A stretch of 64,000 nt of DNA from Byssothecium circinans (GCA_010015675.1 ML976977.1:209202-273201), one strand, 5' to 3'; counted from the first letter of the stretch, positions 1 to 11,528 are shown. Notes: generated from the sequence alone by a model not told the origin. Program-made: numbers and translations.

Positions 1-256
1 AATACCGAAACTTTCTGCTATCCACATCAACCCAGCTTTCCCACGAACTACAAAAAGCTTAACTCCGAAAAAAGTTCATCCTCAGCAGATCCGCTATTTG
101 CCACTTGGCCCACCACATTATTGACGCATTCCTTGCTCCGTGCGCTTATTTCCCACTTTCCCGCTACCGCAAGAGCCTTGATAGCTTCCACCAGATCCCC
201 TCGTTCCACAGCACCTTTCGTGCCTTCGTATTTCACATGTTCGATTTCCCCGCACC

Positions 257-1014
257 ATGGACAACATCGAAGACATCGACGACATCCTCGCCGAAATCAC
301 CGTCGACAGCACGCCTCAGGAAACACGCGACCTGCAAGAATTAACGCGTTGTTGGGTTGCCGAGCGGGTAGCGCCCGAGCTTCTTGCATGGCCCGAAGAT
401 GTTGTAGAAAGAGTGCTCGAGCGGATACGGAAACAAATCGAACTTGTGGAAGATCAGACGGGGAGCATGGATCCGAAGACGAATTTCCGGCTTATTGTTG
501 TTCAGACGGAGTTGGAGCGGTTTAAGTTTCTGGTGAGGAGCTTTTTAAGGGCCAGGTTGAGGAAGGTATGTGTGTGTATCTGTATGGCATTGGGTTAAGA
601 TGGTTTGAGATTTTGCTGATACATGAGATGGGGAAACAGATCGATTCCTATCCAATCCATATCCTCGAAAAGCACAATGACTCGCTCAGTCGATCGCTCC
701 TACCCCTCCTCTCCGGCTCTGAGTATCAGTACCTCACGACGCATCAATCGCTACTCGCGGCGCATTATAAATCGTCTTTCCTTGGGCAGTTCCCCGCGTC
801 GTTGCAGAGGTTGGATGATACGACTGGAGGCGTCAATATGATCGATAGGCCGGACGAGCATGCGGCGTTGTTTGTCAGGAGTTTGAAGGATATTGGGGAG
901 CTAGTTATTGAGGGGACGGAGAGGAAGATTGATATTAAGAGGGGGGATGTTTGGGTTGTGAGGTGGAGTGCTGTTAGGCCTTGGGTGGAGGCCGGGGATT
1001 TGGAAGTTCTGTGA
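257..1014 (+). CDS. SLD5: GINS complex subunit Sld5
   Basis: Subunit of the GINS tetramer (Sld5, Psf1-3), which joins Cdc45 and MCM2-7 to form the CMG replicative helicase in the nucleus. Two exons with one intron at 566-639 (GTATGT...CAG) give 227 residues, the usual Sld5 size. The N-terminal helical A domain (about residues 1-110) includes a conserved-looking [12 protein letters not shown] segment and ends in [13 protein letters not shown], followed across the splice by IDSYPIHIL, a typical Sld5 signature. The C-terminal B domain (about 165-227) contains [14 protein letters not shown] and ends in VEAGDLEVL. The start at 257 is the first ATG in frame with the family N-terminus and sits in a good context (CACCATGG). 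Identification is by family resemblance and is firm. Confidence 0.93.
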
Positions 1015-1477
1015 TGTTCGGGAGGTAGAGAGGTGCCCGGGGGTAGGAGGTGGAGAGGAGGGAAGTTAGAGAAAAGAGGAGGGGATGTTTCTGCAGTATA
1101 ACGGAGTTAGATGATACCCAGGATGATATTGACTAAATGGTCAACTAAATCCTCTCGTGGATGAGGATGTCGACGTCGGGCTTTTAGACAAGTTGCGCGC
1201 GATTCATATCGCACACTTAACGAATATGAAATTTCCAGTTTATTCCTGGAGCACTCAAGTAGTTCTTAGCTGTAGGGGTTCATCAGCAAGACTTAAGTCT
1301 TTTTACTACTCTTTCTACAGCCCAGGTCAAACGTGCAGCAACTTTATTTCTCGACTAAACCGTGATGCACAAAATATCCTTCATAGAGAGGCTATGTTGT
1401 AGCCAACTGCCATACAACATCACACATCCCAGAAACTTCAAACGTTTTCCCTCTCCTCTGCCCTCCACAACATTCCC
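1015..1477. other. Intergenic, tail to tail
   Basis: This gap separates the convergent SLD5 and substrate-binding-like genes. It should hold both 3' untranslated regions. Short open frames here have no recognisable protein features. Confidence 0.6.
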
Positions 1478-2419
1478 TCACAGTTCCTCAATAACACTAT
1501 CATCCAAAAACCTCTCCAAATCCGCCCGACTAGTCCCACCCCTCCGATCCGTCTTCGCCAAATAGGCATCCTCACTAACCAAAAGATCAATCAAATCATC
1601 CCCCCACTTCCCGCTCCAGAGATGATCGCCCCAAACCGCCTTGACAACCTCTGCATCCATGCCCACCTTCCCCGCCACAAAATCATACACTTTATTCTCC
1701 CCGGGCTTGTTCGCGAAAACATCGAGAGTCTGGTTCAGAGCGCGGACAAAGGAGACAATATCCGCACGTTTGGCAGCATTGTTGAGCTTTTCGGTCGTCG
1801 AGTACAGAGAATAGACTTCACGGTACGTGTGGATGTCCTGGAAGAAGATTGCATTGTCGAGACCGATGGCGCGGCCGCCGAGTTCGACGGCGGGTTCCCA
1901 GATACCAAAGGCGTCGATCTGCTTGTTTTGGAGCATGACGGGGAACGTGTTGCTGCCACAGGGCGCTTTCATGCATATATTCCCCGACACGACGGTGTAC
2001 TGTCCCTCCTGCACACCGGCGGTAGCCATCATCCTCTGGATGAAGACGCCTGCGCTTGTGCCTGCCATGGTGCCTATCTTTTTGCCTTTGAGGTCGGCGA
2101 GCGTCTTGATGCCGCTGGCTTTGTTGGCTACGATGCGGTAGGGGACTTCGCAGATGACGTAGATGAGCCGGATGTTCTTGTGGTTGGCGTATTGTTTGAG
2201 GCCTTGGGTTTCGGCGTTGGCCGCGAGGTCGAAGGATGTATCCGAGCCTAGGTTGGCGACACCACCTGAGGTAAGACTAGCGGATGAGGTACCTTTGTAG
2301 AACTTGGAGATGGCATAGGGTTGTGGAGTATGTTCGATCCATTGTAGTGAAGTTGCTATCTTGATCCCCGAGATTGTTGGAATGAAGGGCACGAGGAGCA
2401 CCAAGCTTGAGAAATGCAT
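1478..2419 (-). CDS. Secreted SsuA/NMT1-like substrate-binding protein
   Basis: Single-exon protein of 313 residues. The first about 18 residues (MHFSSLVLLVPFIPTISG) look like a signal peptide. The rest resembles the type II periplasmic-binding fold of the SsuA/NMT1/THI5-like group: LKGKKIGTMAGTSAGVF (ligand loop), NKQIDAFGIWEP and a C-terminal helical part. The same protein type occurs as a hypothetical ABC-transporter substrate-binding protein in many ascomycetes. Bacterial members bind sulfonates, nitrate or pyrimidine precursors and feed an ABC permease; no fungal partner permease is present here, so the ligand is unknown. It lacks the HCCCFC-type cysteine motif of fungal THI5 thiamine-precursor enzymes, so a thiamine role is not supported. 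Single exon with no broken motif. Confidence 0.8.
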   Translation of the reverse strand: MHFSSLVLLVPFIPTISGIKIATSLQWIEHTPQPYAISKFYKGTSSASLTSGGVANLGSDTSFDLAANAETQGLKQYANHKNIRLIYVICEVPYRIVANKASGIKTLADLKGKKIGTMAGTSAGVFIQRMMATAGVQEGQYTVVSGNICMKAPCGSNTFPVMLQNKQIDAFGIWEPAVELGGRAIGLDNAIFFQDIHTYREVYSLYSTTEKLNNAAKRADIVSFVRALNQTLDVFANKPGENKVYDFVAGKVGMDAEVVKAVWGDHLWSGKWGDDLIDLLVSEDAYLAKTDRRGGTSRADLERFLDDSVIEEL

Positions 2420-2928
2420 GTTGGACTGTTCCCTGGTTGAGAGTTTGCGAGACCACCAGCATGATTTTTGTTATCATTTTATCTGACCTGTTGTGCTTGG
2501 TGGCGGGGTTGTAGATCGCACGCGTCAAAACATGTTCAATATTCTGGCTATTGTCTGAGCAGGGGTGTGGTAATAGATTCATCTATCGCGTTAGCCAAAG
2601 GCTTGCGTTGCAACTGCCGATGCTCCTGAGGCAAACCCGGCTATTAACACTGTGGAGAAGCGAGATTTATTGGTGTAGACTTTCACGTTCGACGCCTGCA
2701 CTATGCAGGAAGAAGACTTACTTAGGCTCATACCGAAAAGGAGAGCACAGACGCGCCAATAGAAATCATGAAGGTAATGAGGGAAAACTGAGAGAAGCAC
2801 GGTTGATTGGGTTCCAGTTAGTACATTGAATTGGTTCAAAGAGAAAATGAAAAGGAAATCCCCATGGAACCATAACGCCGACGCACGCACCAGCGCGTGC
2901 CATCATAGAATCTTCGTACTTGTGACAG
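2420..2928. other. Intergenic
   Basis: Lies upstream of the substrate-binding-like gene and downstream of the dienelactone hydrolase gene, both on the minus strand. Open frames in it overlap each other and show no family features. No repeat or RNA gene seen. Confidence 0.5.
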
Positions 2929-3971
2929 TTAATGCGCCTGGATCCAGCCAAGCATTTGCCCGAACGCCTGTTCTTGTGTCTGCTTGATCTTCGGGTCGTC
3001 GTAATCGCCATACACGGCGAACCCATGGGGCACCCCTGGGAACACTTGGATCTCGTGTTCGATCTTGTTTGCCTCCATGGCGCGGCGACCGGGCGTAAGC
3101 ACTTCTTCTTCGGGAAACATCGGATCGTCTTTGACAGCGGCGATGTATACGGGTGACTTAATAGCTTCCAGATCTTCCTTGGCGACCATAGTTCCATGGG
3201 CAATGGCACCGGCCTTCAGCACAGGCTCCTTTTTTATAATGCCCTCCTCCACATCTTTGGGCGCCGCTTGACCCCAGGCGACAGTATCCGGGTGCTCGCC
3301 TGCTAATATGAGAATATATTTGGCTCCAAAGCAGTAGCCGACGCCGTATATTCCACCCCCACTGGCCACAGCATCCGCGAACTCCTCTTTAGCACCTTCA
3401 ACCACCTTGTGTAGCAGCGGCAAGACACTTTCTGGTGTATGCCTCGCGAGCCACATGTCGATCATGAAAGCCTTGACTCCCTCTGCTGTTCTGAGTTTTA
3501 TAGAGTCCAGCCAAGATGCGTCTTGGGGCAGCTCGCTCATATTGATGGTATTAGGAGCGGGATCATTATTGAACTGGTCTGGCATGATGACCAGATAGCC
3601 TTCCGCCGCATACTTATCAGCCTGTAGCTGGTTGTTCGTCGACCTTATGCCCGTGCCGCCGGTGAGGAGAAGTAGGAGTTTGGAGGGGGAATGAGGGTAG
3701 TCTGAGGGCTTCGCAAGGTATACATCGACGCCACCGAGCTTCGTGATCTCGCCTGAGGGGACTTCGCCGGCTGGGGTAGGTCTGTCGGTCGTGCAGTGTT
3801 CCTGTTGGCTGTCAGGGGCTATACTCCACGGTTCTCCAATGAGCTTACACCCATCGTAGGGCCTTCCTGCGCCGGAGTGTCGCCTGGGAAGACACTCTCG
3901 CCGGCCGCTGCAGGCGTCGTCTCCTGTACGTCGCTTTCGGGCGCCTTCGTGGCGACCTCGTTGTCGGCCAT
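2929..3971 (-). CDS. Dienelactone hydrolase family protein
   Basis: Cytosolic alpha/beta-hydrolase of the dienelactone hydrolase family, which opens lactone rings; the true substrate is unknown. Two exons with a short 47-bp intron at 3802-3848 (GTAAGC...CAACAG) give 331 residues. The first exon encodes a low-complexity leader (MADNEVATKAPESD...). The second begins EHCTTDRPTPAGEV, the typical fungal DLH start, followed by LLLLTGGTG, the nucleophile elbow GVGYCFGAKY (Cys about 198), an acid in AAVKDDPMFP and the histidine in PGVPHGFAVYGD, so the Cys-Asp-His triad is complete. Joining the exons this way is the only choice that keeps frame with both parts. The gene is divergent from RPA1 across 398 bp. 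Confidence 0.88.
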
Positions 3972-4263
3972 GGTGCTAATGATACCCCTCGTAAACCTAG
4001 AAGCTGTTGATGAGTCGCAGCTACGCTAAAGCACCAGTCCTCGTATTGTCGAATAGGGTGGTCGCAGCAATTGGGTGTTTAGATCGATTCAAAGTCTCTG
4101 GCAGAGCTGCACAAAGTATTTCAGGCCAACAGTCGCTTTTCGATAACTCAAGATATCAAGAAGTTGTGTATACCTAAGAAGTTCACCAGATACTGTACGT
4201 AAGAGATCCCACCTACGCCCAGGCTGGCTAGAGCGGGGCGCGGTCACATCACGTGAGCACTTA

Positions 4264-4288
4264 ACGCGTCACGTAACTTCAGACGCGT
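4264..4288. promoter_or_regulatory. Two MCB-type ACGCGT boxes upstream of RPA1
   Basis: ACGCGT occurs at 4264-4269 and 4283-4288, 19 bp apart and about 80-105 bp before the RPA1 start. ACGCGT is the MluI cell-cycle box bound by the MBF factor in yeasts and is typical of G1/S replication genes. A palindromic TCACGTGA lies just upstream at 4249-4256. The shared intergenic region also carries the dienelactone hydrolase promoter. The regulatory role is inferred from motif and context. Confidence 0.55.
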
Positions 4289-4369
4289 TGGCGCCTTCGA
4301 CTCTGCCTCTGCATCACAACCACAACCCTCTTACAGCATCTGTCCACACGCATAGCACTTTTGACCAAC

Positions 4370-6393
4370 ATGGCGGAGCATGCGATCACACAGGGTGCCA
4401 TTAGGTATGTGCAGTCTTCTGTCAAAACTCTCGCGAAGCTATTCACAATTTGGGTGGCAAGTATTAATCCTTTGCAGGAGCATCTTCGAGTCTGATGGCT
4501 GCTTCGTGGATCAGCCGGTGATGCAGTGCGTCCAGATCAAGACGATGGACCCCAAGGTGGGCGACACCGGTCCGCAGCGCTTTCGCGTTGTGCTGAGCGA
4601 TATCCGCAACTTCATCCAGACGATGATTGCGACATGTGAGTCGCCGCCCTCTGATGGTTTGAAGATGTTGAGCTAACACTTTCTAGCGGCAAATGAGATT
4701 GTGCTTTCTGGCAGGCTCAAGAAGGGATCTATCGTACGCTTGATCAGGTACAATCCGCAAGAGGTCAAGGAGAAGAAGATTCTCATCATCATGGAATTGG
4801 ATGTACTGGACGACTATGGCGAGCAAGAGAAGATCGGCCAGCCGGAACCTCTGGACAACAGGAGAGCTGATCCTCAGCCGGCCGCGATCTCAGGCAACAA
4901 CTTCTACGGAGCAAAGCCTACACAGCAACAGCCACAACAACCGCAACGATCCCTCGCTGTTCATCAGAGCAACCCAACAACATCCGCGCACCACCATCTA
5001 TGCCCAATCGAGGCGCTCACTCCGTACCAGAACAGGTGGACCATTCGAGCACGATGCACGCACATAACCGATATGAAGACGTGGCACAACGCGAAAGGCG
5101 AGGGCAAGCTGTTCAGTGTGAACCTGCTGGACGATACGGGCGAGATCCGGGCGACGGCTTTCAACGAAGTAGCCGAGAAGCTGTATCAACTTTTCGAAGA
5201 AGGTACGGTGTACTACATCTCAACACCTTGCCGAGTGACGCTTGCGAAGAAGCAATTTTCCAACCTGCCGAACGACTACGAGCTGCACTTCGAGAGGGAC
5301 ACTGAGGTCGAGAAAGCCCAAGACCAAGAGAACAAGCCGCAGATCCGCTATAACTTTACGAAGATAGGTGATCTGGACTCGGTCGAGAAGGACACCACCA
5401 TCGACACCATTGGCGTGTTGAAAGAAGTCGGCGAGGTGAATACGATAACATCGCAGAAAACCAACAAAGACTTCACGAAGCGTGACTTGCTCCTTGCTGA
5501 CGACAGCCAGACTTCGGTGAAACTCACCATCTGGGGTCAACAAGCCCAGACATTCGATAGTCCGCTGGAATCCATCGTGGCTTTCAAAGGTGTCAAAGTC
5601 TCGGATTTCGGTGGAAGAAGTCTGAGTCTGCTCAGCTCTGGAAACATGACCATTGACCCGGATATCGAGGAGGCTCACCGGCTGCGAGGTTGGTTCAACG
5701 CGGTAGGCCAAAATGCTTCTTTCGCCACACATGCGCACCTCTCGTCGGGCTCTGGCGGCTCGAAGAACGCTACCAAGATCATCTCGGATATCATCGCTGA
5801 AGAGAGCTACATGCAAGACCAGCCGGTTTACTTCGACTTGAAGGCATCAGTAGTCTACGTCAAGAACACAACAGTTGCTTATCCGGCATGTTCGACAACA
5901 CAGCCAGCAGCCTGCAACAAGAAAGTCATCGAAGAGAATCCCGGCGAGTGGCGATGCGAAAAGTGCCAGGTATCGTGGCCCGAACCGCAATACCGATACG
6001 TTCTAAACATCAATGTGGCTGACCACACTGGCACACTCTGGTTGAGCTGCTTCGACGAAGCCGGGCAGGTCATCGTTGGTCTGGACGCGAACACGGTCAT
6101 GAGGATGAAAAACGATGACGAGGAGAACAATACCGAGAACTTCTCACATGCTATGTTAGAAGCCACGTGCAAGACTTTCAACTTCAGGGTTCGGGCGAAG
6201 ATGGAGATCTACAACGATCAGCCCAAGTAAGTCGTCAAGCTTGTGTTCTTGCAGGATCTATACTAACATCTATTATAGACCTCGCTATCAAGTTTTAGGT
6301 ATCAATGCCCTCAACTACGCCCAAGAAGCCAACAAGCTCGCCGAGCTCATCAAGCAGTACGATATCAACAACGACAGCTTGTTCGTCCAATAA
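4370..6393 (+). CDS. RPA1: Replication protein A large subunit (RPA70)
   Basis: Single-stranded DNA-binding subunit of the RPA heterotrimer, needed in replication, repair and recombination. Four exons (introns 4405-4477, 4636-4686 and 6227-6278, the last with a perfect TACTAAC branch site) give 615 residues. The order is the N-terminal OB fold (MAEHAITQGAIRSIFE to about 115), a Gln/Pro-rich linker, DNA-binding domain A starting at IEALTPYQNRWTIRARC, domain B at DSVEKDTTIDTIGVLKEVG, and domain C with a zinc ribbon (four cysteines in YPAC, AAC and WRCEKC) ending KQYDINNDSLFVQ. The first exon is only 35 nt and would be missed by an ORF scan. The ATG at 4370 is fixed by the conserved N-terminus. 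All domains are intact. Confidence 0.96.
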
Positions 6394-7040
6394 TTCGGAA
6401 GATCATCGAGCAGGCATGGGAGAATAGGGCGGCCCTAGCATCAAATCGACGACCTGTCATTTGTGGTTTCTACTCGGGAAGTATGCAGATGTATGCGCTC
6501 TATTCTCAAGGAATAGCTTATCTGTACATGTGCGCAAGAGCACGTAGGATCCTGTACGTACATCTTTAATAGCTAGGTCAGCGGGCCATGCAAGGATATC
6601 AAATGCAAACCAGTGGCTACTTTCTCTCAGAATCCCTCTCATATACTGTGTCAAGTCTCCAACATTTCGTGCCATCAATTGCACGACTATAGGAAGAGCA
6701 CCCCGTGGTCCATTTCTCACGGTGGAATTTTTCGACTGTCTCCTAAATTCCGTTCGCTGTATTACGCCGAATCTCCCTTTGAAGACTTTCCAAGCCGATT
6801 TTGGTGCAATATTGCCTCGGTTCAAAGATGCAGATGGGTGGGGAAATGTACACCCCACTATAAACTACGTCGAGTCCTCTCGACGAGTTCATTTCGAGTG
6901 AGCAAAGCTCCACGACTTTTCAATATTCTCCAGGGTCGTGTATCTTCTTTAACTCGAAGGAAAAATTTCTGTTCGCACTATCCCTGCAGTTTCGTCCCCA
7001 CGATACAGTAGTACGATTTACTAGATCCATTTCACTCAAA
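6394..7040. other. Intergenic, tandem genes
   Basis: Holds the RPA1 3' region and the promoter of the downstream oxidoreductase. Overlapping frames on both strands encode low-quality, family-less peptides. Nothing else recognised. Confidence 0.5.
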
Positions 7041-8111
7041 ATGTCGCCCACCATGCGCGTCGTAGGTCTGTGAACCCCGATCCTACTATCTCTCTCTCTT
7101 TTTCTAACAAGAGAACTAGACATCGAAGGCGGAAAGGGCCCCATCTCGGCCCTCCACATAACCACGGTCCCGCGCCCAACGCCCTCTGCCTCACAAGCCC
7201 TCGTCCGCATAAAAGCCTTCGGGCTCAACCGCGCGGACCTACTCCAACGCGAGGGTGCCTACCCACTCCCCCCACGGGCCCCCAGCACGCTCGGCATAGA
7301 ATTCAGCGGCACAATCGAAGAACTTGGCTCCTCAGGCGGCGGGCGCGAGAGCTTCTCCGTCGGCGACGAAGTCTTCGGCCTCGCGTACGGCGGGGCATAC
7401 GCCGAGTACATCGCTGTGAGCACGCGCATGCTCGTCCGCAAGCCCAAGGAACTGAGCTGGGAGGAATGTGCGGGGCTCCCTGAGTCGTGGATGACGGCGA
7501 CGCAGGCGCTGTACCTGGTGTCCAAGTTCGCGCCTGGTAAGAGCGTGCTGTGGCATGCGGCGGCGAGCACGGTGTCGATTTCCGGGATCCAGCTTGCGAG
7601 GGCGGATGGTGCGAGTGCGGTTTATGCGACGGCGAGACAGGACGAGAAGTGTGAGTTTGCGGTTAAAGAGCTCGGTGCTACGGCGGCGTTTAATTCCACG
7701 ACGACGAATTGGGCGGATGAAGTGCTCAAGGCAACGGATGGGAAGGGGGTGGATATCATTGTCGATTTTGTTGGGGGAACGTATTTCAACGACAACCTCA
7801 AAGCCATTGCGCGCGATGGTGTGATCGTACTGCTTGGATTAATGGGCGGGGCTGTTATCAAAGGCGATGTTAATATTGCGCCGTTGTTGATGAAGAGGGC
7901 TACGTATGTTGGGAGTACGTTGAGGACTCGCGATGAAGAGTATCAGGGCAAGTTGAGGGACCAGTTGGTTGAGCATGCGTTGCCCAAGTTGCGGGATGGA
8001 AGCTTCAAGGTTTATGTGGAGAAGGTGCTGCCGTGGGAGAAGGTGCAGGATGCGCATAGGTTGCTGGAAGAAAATAAGACTAAGGGGAAGGTTATTTGTA
8101 CAATCTCTTAG
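7041..8111 (+). CDS. Quinone oxidoreductase, PIG3/TP53I3-like (MDR family)
   Basis: NAD(P)H-dependent oxidoreductase of the medium-chain dehydrogenase superfamily, zinc-free quinone reductase branch. Exon 1 is only 25 nt (MSPTMRVV); intron 7066-7119; total 338 residues. The catalytic N-terminal GroES-like domain includes FGLNRADLLQREGAYP and GIEFSGTIEELG. The Rossmann domain has VLWHAAASTVSISGIQLAR, the position of the usual GxSxVGxxAIQ dinucleotide motif, and IIVDFVGG. The order LPESWMTATQALYLV followed by LLGLMGGAVIKGDVN and VGSTLRTRDEEYQ closely follows human PIG3. No zinc-site cysteines are present. The glycine-rich nucleotide motif is partly replaced (HAAASTV rather than HAGASGV), which may alter cofactor binding. 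Confidence 0.88.
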
Positions 8112-8761
8112 ATAGTAAGTACTAAGTTGAAGAATTCATGGGAAGAGGTGAGCGGAGGATGGGCAGACAGTACGGCGGAAACCAAAACATGTAGCTTGCT
8201 GTTTCTATTATACTAGGGCAAAAGTATTTGCGAACGTCTCGCTGGGTATAAAGTAGGGAAAGCTTTGCTTGGCCTTTTGGTATTGTAACTGTGTATCATG
8301 CAAAAGGACCAGGGTTGCAATTTCAAGATCTGAGCATTTCACCTTGTATCACATTCGTCACGAACATAATCCCAATCAGACTTTTAAGACCTCTTGCAGC
8401 TCGTAACCGGCCTCGTCGATGAGCGGATAGTGAGTGCTAACCACTGCGCTCCGTAGTTAACATTATCGCCACAATAACATAGCGCATCAGTTCATATCTC
8501 TCGCATTTCTTTCATAATGTAAGGACGATGTGAACTGCATCTGTAAAGAAGGCAGTCCATCCTTGGTGCATTGAGACTCTATCAGTGATTCAGCCAGGCT
8601 CAATTAGTGTTGGAGAGGAATGTGTCAAAGAATTGAAGATATTTTGGGAGGAGTATCATCTGTACATCAGCATTCATTTATCCTATGTGCATGCTTTTCA
8701 AGCCCAGCAAACGAGGTAGATACTCGTCGCCGATTCTAATTAACTACAGGTGTATCACTGC
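8112..8761. other. Intergenic, tail to tail
   Basis: Gap between two convergent genes, A/T-richer than the flanks and without credible open frames, RNA genes or repeats. Presumably it contains both 3' untranslated regions. Confidence 0.55.
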
Positions 8762-10651
8762 TTATGCGTTGTATGTAGAGGCAGAAACGTTTCCTCCCCT
8801 TCCGGTCCAGTTCACGTGGATATCCTTGCCCTCGGGGTAGTCCTCGCTGGCGTATTCGGGCTTGACGCGGAATGTATGGGCACCAAAGTAGTCACGCTGG
8901 GCCTGGAGCAGGTTGGCGGGCAGGTCCTTGGCGCGGTAACCGTCGTAGAAGCTAAGAGCAGTGCTGAAGGCAGGAGTGGGGATACCCCAGAGAGCACCCT
9001 TGGAGACAATGCTACCAGTCGTTAGTTCACGCCTTTCAACAAAGAATGGGTTACTCACTCTCTCCACCCAGCTTGCGCCTTGTGGATAGCCTTGTTGAAG
9101 AAGTCGTCGAAGAGCAAGTTCTCAAGCTCTGGGTTGGCACGATAGCTAACTCATGTTAGTAGTGACCCTCTTCTCTTTTTGACATTCGGTCGACTTACGC
9201 CTTTGTGATGTCCTTCAGAAAGACGGATCGGATAATGCAGCCACCGCGCCACATCAGAGCGATCTCGGGCTTGTTCAGCTTCCATCCGTATTCCTTGGCA
9301 GCATTCTGGATCAACATGAAGCCCTGAGCGTATGAAATAATCTTTGACGCGTACAGAGCCTGCTCGAGATTGGCGATGAACTGCTTCTTGTCGCCGTCGA
9401 AGTTGGGGTTAGGTCCGTCAAGCACCTTGGAGGCTCGGCCACGCTCGGCCTTGAGCGAAGACAAGCAACGAGCGAAAACAGACTCTCCAATGAGGGTGAC
9501 GGGCATGCCTAGGTCCAGAGCGTTGATGGCGGTCCACTTGCCAGTACCCTTCTGACCGGCGGAGTCGAGAATCTTCTCAACAATCGGGACGCCGTCCTTC
9601 TCGTCGTTCTTATACATGATGTCGCGGGTGATCTCAATCAGGAATGAGTCCAGCACGCCCTTGTTCCACTCGGAGAAAATGTCACCAATCTCCTTGTCCT
9701 TGAGGCCCAACCCGCGCTTCATGATGTCGTACGCCTGCAGATGTGAGTGACCGCAGCCCATGCTCATAGGCTCAAACTTACCTCGCAGATCAACTGCATG
9801 TCACCGTACTCAATGCCGTTATGCACCATCTTGACGTAGTGACCGGCACCCTCGTCACCAACCCACTGGCAGCATGCCTCGCCGTCCGACTTGGCGGAGA
9901 TGGACTGGAGGACGTCCTTGATGTAGGGCCATGCCTCCTCGTTACCACCCGGCATGATACTGGGGCCGTACCGGGCACCTTCCTCTCCTCCGGAAACACC
10001 GGAACCGACATAGCGGATGCCCTTTGCGGCGAGGTATTTGGTTCGGCGGTTTGTGTCGGGGTAGTGAGAGTTGCCGCCGTCGATGATGATGTCGCCCTCC
10101 TCGACACCTCCCTCGTTCAGGAGGAGCTCGATGAAGTCGTCGACAGGCTTGCCGGCCATGACGAGCAACATCATGCGTCGGGGCTTCTTGAGCTTCTGCA
10201 CGAACTCCTTGATGGAGTGGGCGCCGACAATGGACTTGCCCTTGGCCTCTGCTGCGAGTTAGCTCCATCCATCATGGGAGCGCTGGATTGAGTGTACCAT
10301 CGTTCAGGAAGCGGTCGACCTTGGCCACCCTGCAATTGTAAGCATCACACAAAGCACGCCGTGCTTGACGGAGCTCTTACGTTCGGTTGAAAGCTACGAC
10401 CTGCAGCGCGTCAGTGACTAGCCCGCATACTGTGGGAGAGGGGGCGTACGGTGAAGCCGTGATCCGCGCTGCGTGGGTTAGTATGCCTATGCAGACATGT
10501 GAAGGGTGAGTGATGGCTTACGCGTTAAGGATCAAGTTCTGGCCCATGACCTGCCATTGCGTGAGTGATGTGCTATTGTCTGATGGTCCTGACAATGTTC
10601 AATACTCACAGCCAGGCCGATGAGGCCGAAGTCGCCAACAGCTTCAGTCAT
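8762..10651 (-). CDS. gnd1: 6-phosphogluconate dehydrogenase, decarboxylating
   Basis: Third enzyme of the oxidative pentose-phosphate pathway, converting 6-phosphogluconate and NADP+ to ribulose-5-phosphate, CO2 and NADPH in the cytosol. Nine exons can be joined in frame: 10610-10651, 10522-10550, 10450-10468, 10381-10400, 10298-10329, 9782-10251, 9199-9734, 9059-9145 and 8762-9011, giving 494 residues, the normal length. The reassembled start reads MTEAVGDFGLIGLAVMGQNL, containing the NADP-binding GLAVMG, then AADHGFTVVAFNRT. Later come KKPRRMMLLVMAG, IIDGGNSHYPDT, SGGEEGARYGPSIMPGG, VKMVHNGIEYGDMQLI and LLQAQRDYFGAHTFRV near the C-terminus. Five 5' exons are only 19-42 nt long, so the N-terminal 50 residues are invisible to ORF scans. 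Every splice fits GT-AG. Confidence 0.96.
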
Positions 10652-11528
10652 GGTGAATGTGTAGTCAGATGGGAGCAGGAGTGGTGGCGGGGAAGTTGCA
10701 CGTCCTGAGGCGCAACAGCAGTCAATTGAAGGGAATCGGGGTGAGGTGTAGGAGAGACGAAGAGTGACGGAGTGGGGGGTTCAGCAGATAAAGTAGATTT
10801 CCCTAGGTCTCGGACCGGACAGGTTTGGAGTTTGCAAGTGGTAGTGGCGGCGTGGGTGGGCTGGCGGCGTGGGTGGGCGGGCGGGGCAGACCGCAGCAAT
10901 AAGAGAAGAAGAGGCCATGATCCCTACAGATTCTGCTCGGCCGCGGGCCTAGCAACAGCAACATCGAAGCAAACATTCAAGCATACATGTGGCCTGACCC
11001 TACCATTGATATAATTGTCATCACAGCTGCTCCTACATGTAGGCGGTATTAAAAGTTTGAGCGCTTGTCAGGCTGCGCGCAAAGTTTGCGTCGCCGATGA
11101 TGAATGTGCCCCTCCAAACCCCTCCGTCGCGTCCGTCATAGGTGGTAAGGTTGAAGCAGTCACGTGCGCTGTCGCTTGGTCCGTGTACGGGACGTCCTTC
11201 ACCCAGCAAATCGTCCATTTTCAACAATAATTCACGCAACATCGGTAATTGCTCGTCGGCCCGCCCGCCCACGCCCCCTGTGCTGTCCGCCAGAGATTCC
11301 TTTATCCGCCCGGTCTGACTAAAACCCCTGCGGAAGCTGTCATCGACCGGTCAGCAGAGCAGCACCGCTTTGTCACCATCGTTGCTTTTCACCTTCGACA
11401 TCATCCCTCCCAGGTGCCTGTGCTCTGCGGACACGTACTGCGCCTCCACCTCACTCCCTGCCGTCCACCCGCGCTGCACGCGACAGCTCAAGTACCCAGC
11501 ACGTTCAGACACTGATACATACGACACG
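10652..11528. other. Divergent promoter region
   Basis: Shared 5' region between the 6PGD gene (minus) and the RRM-protein gene (plus). G/C-rich near both starts. The plus-strand frame runs open from 11370 into the RRM gene but its first 53 codons do not look like protein, so it is treated as 5' leader. Confidence 0.55.

Noticed and set aside
1478..2419. THI5-type thiamine-precursor synthase
   Set aside because: The fold is related, but the cysteine-rich motif and histidine donor region of THI5 are not seen, and a signal peptide is present.
11370..11528. 53-codon upstream extension of the RRM protein
   Set aside because: Open in frame, but its composition is unlike the rest of the protein or the family; the ATG at 11529 fits better.
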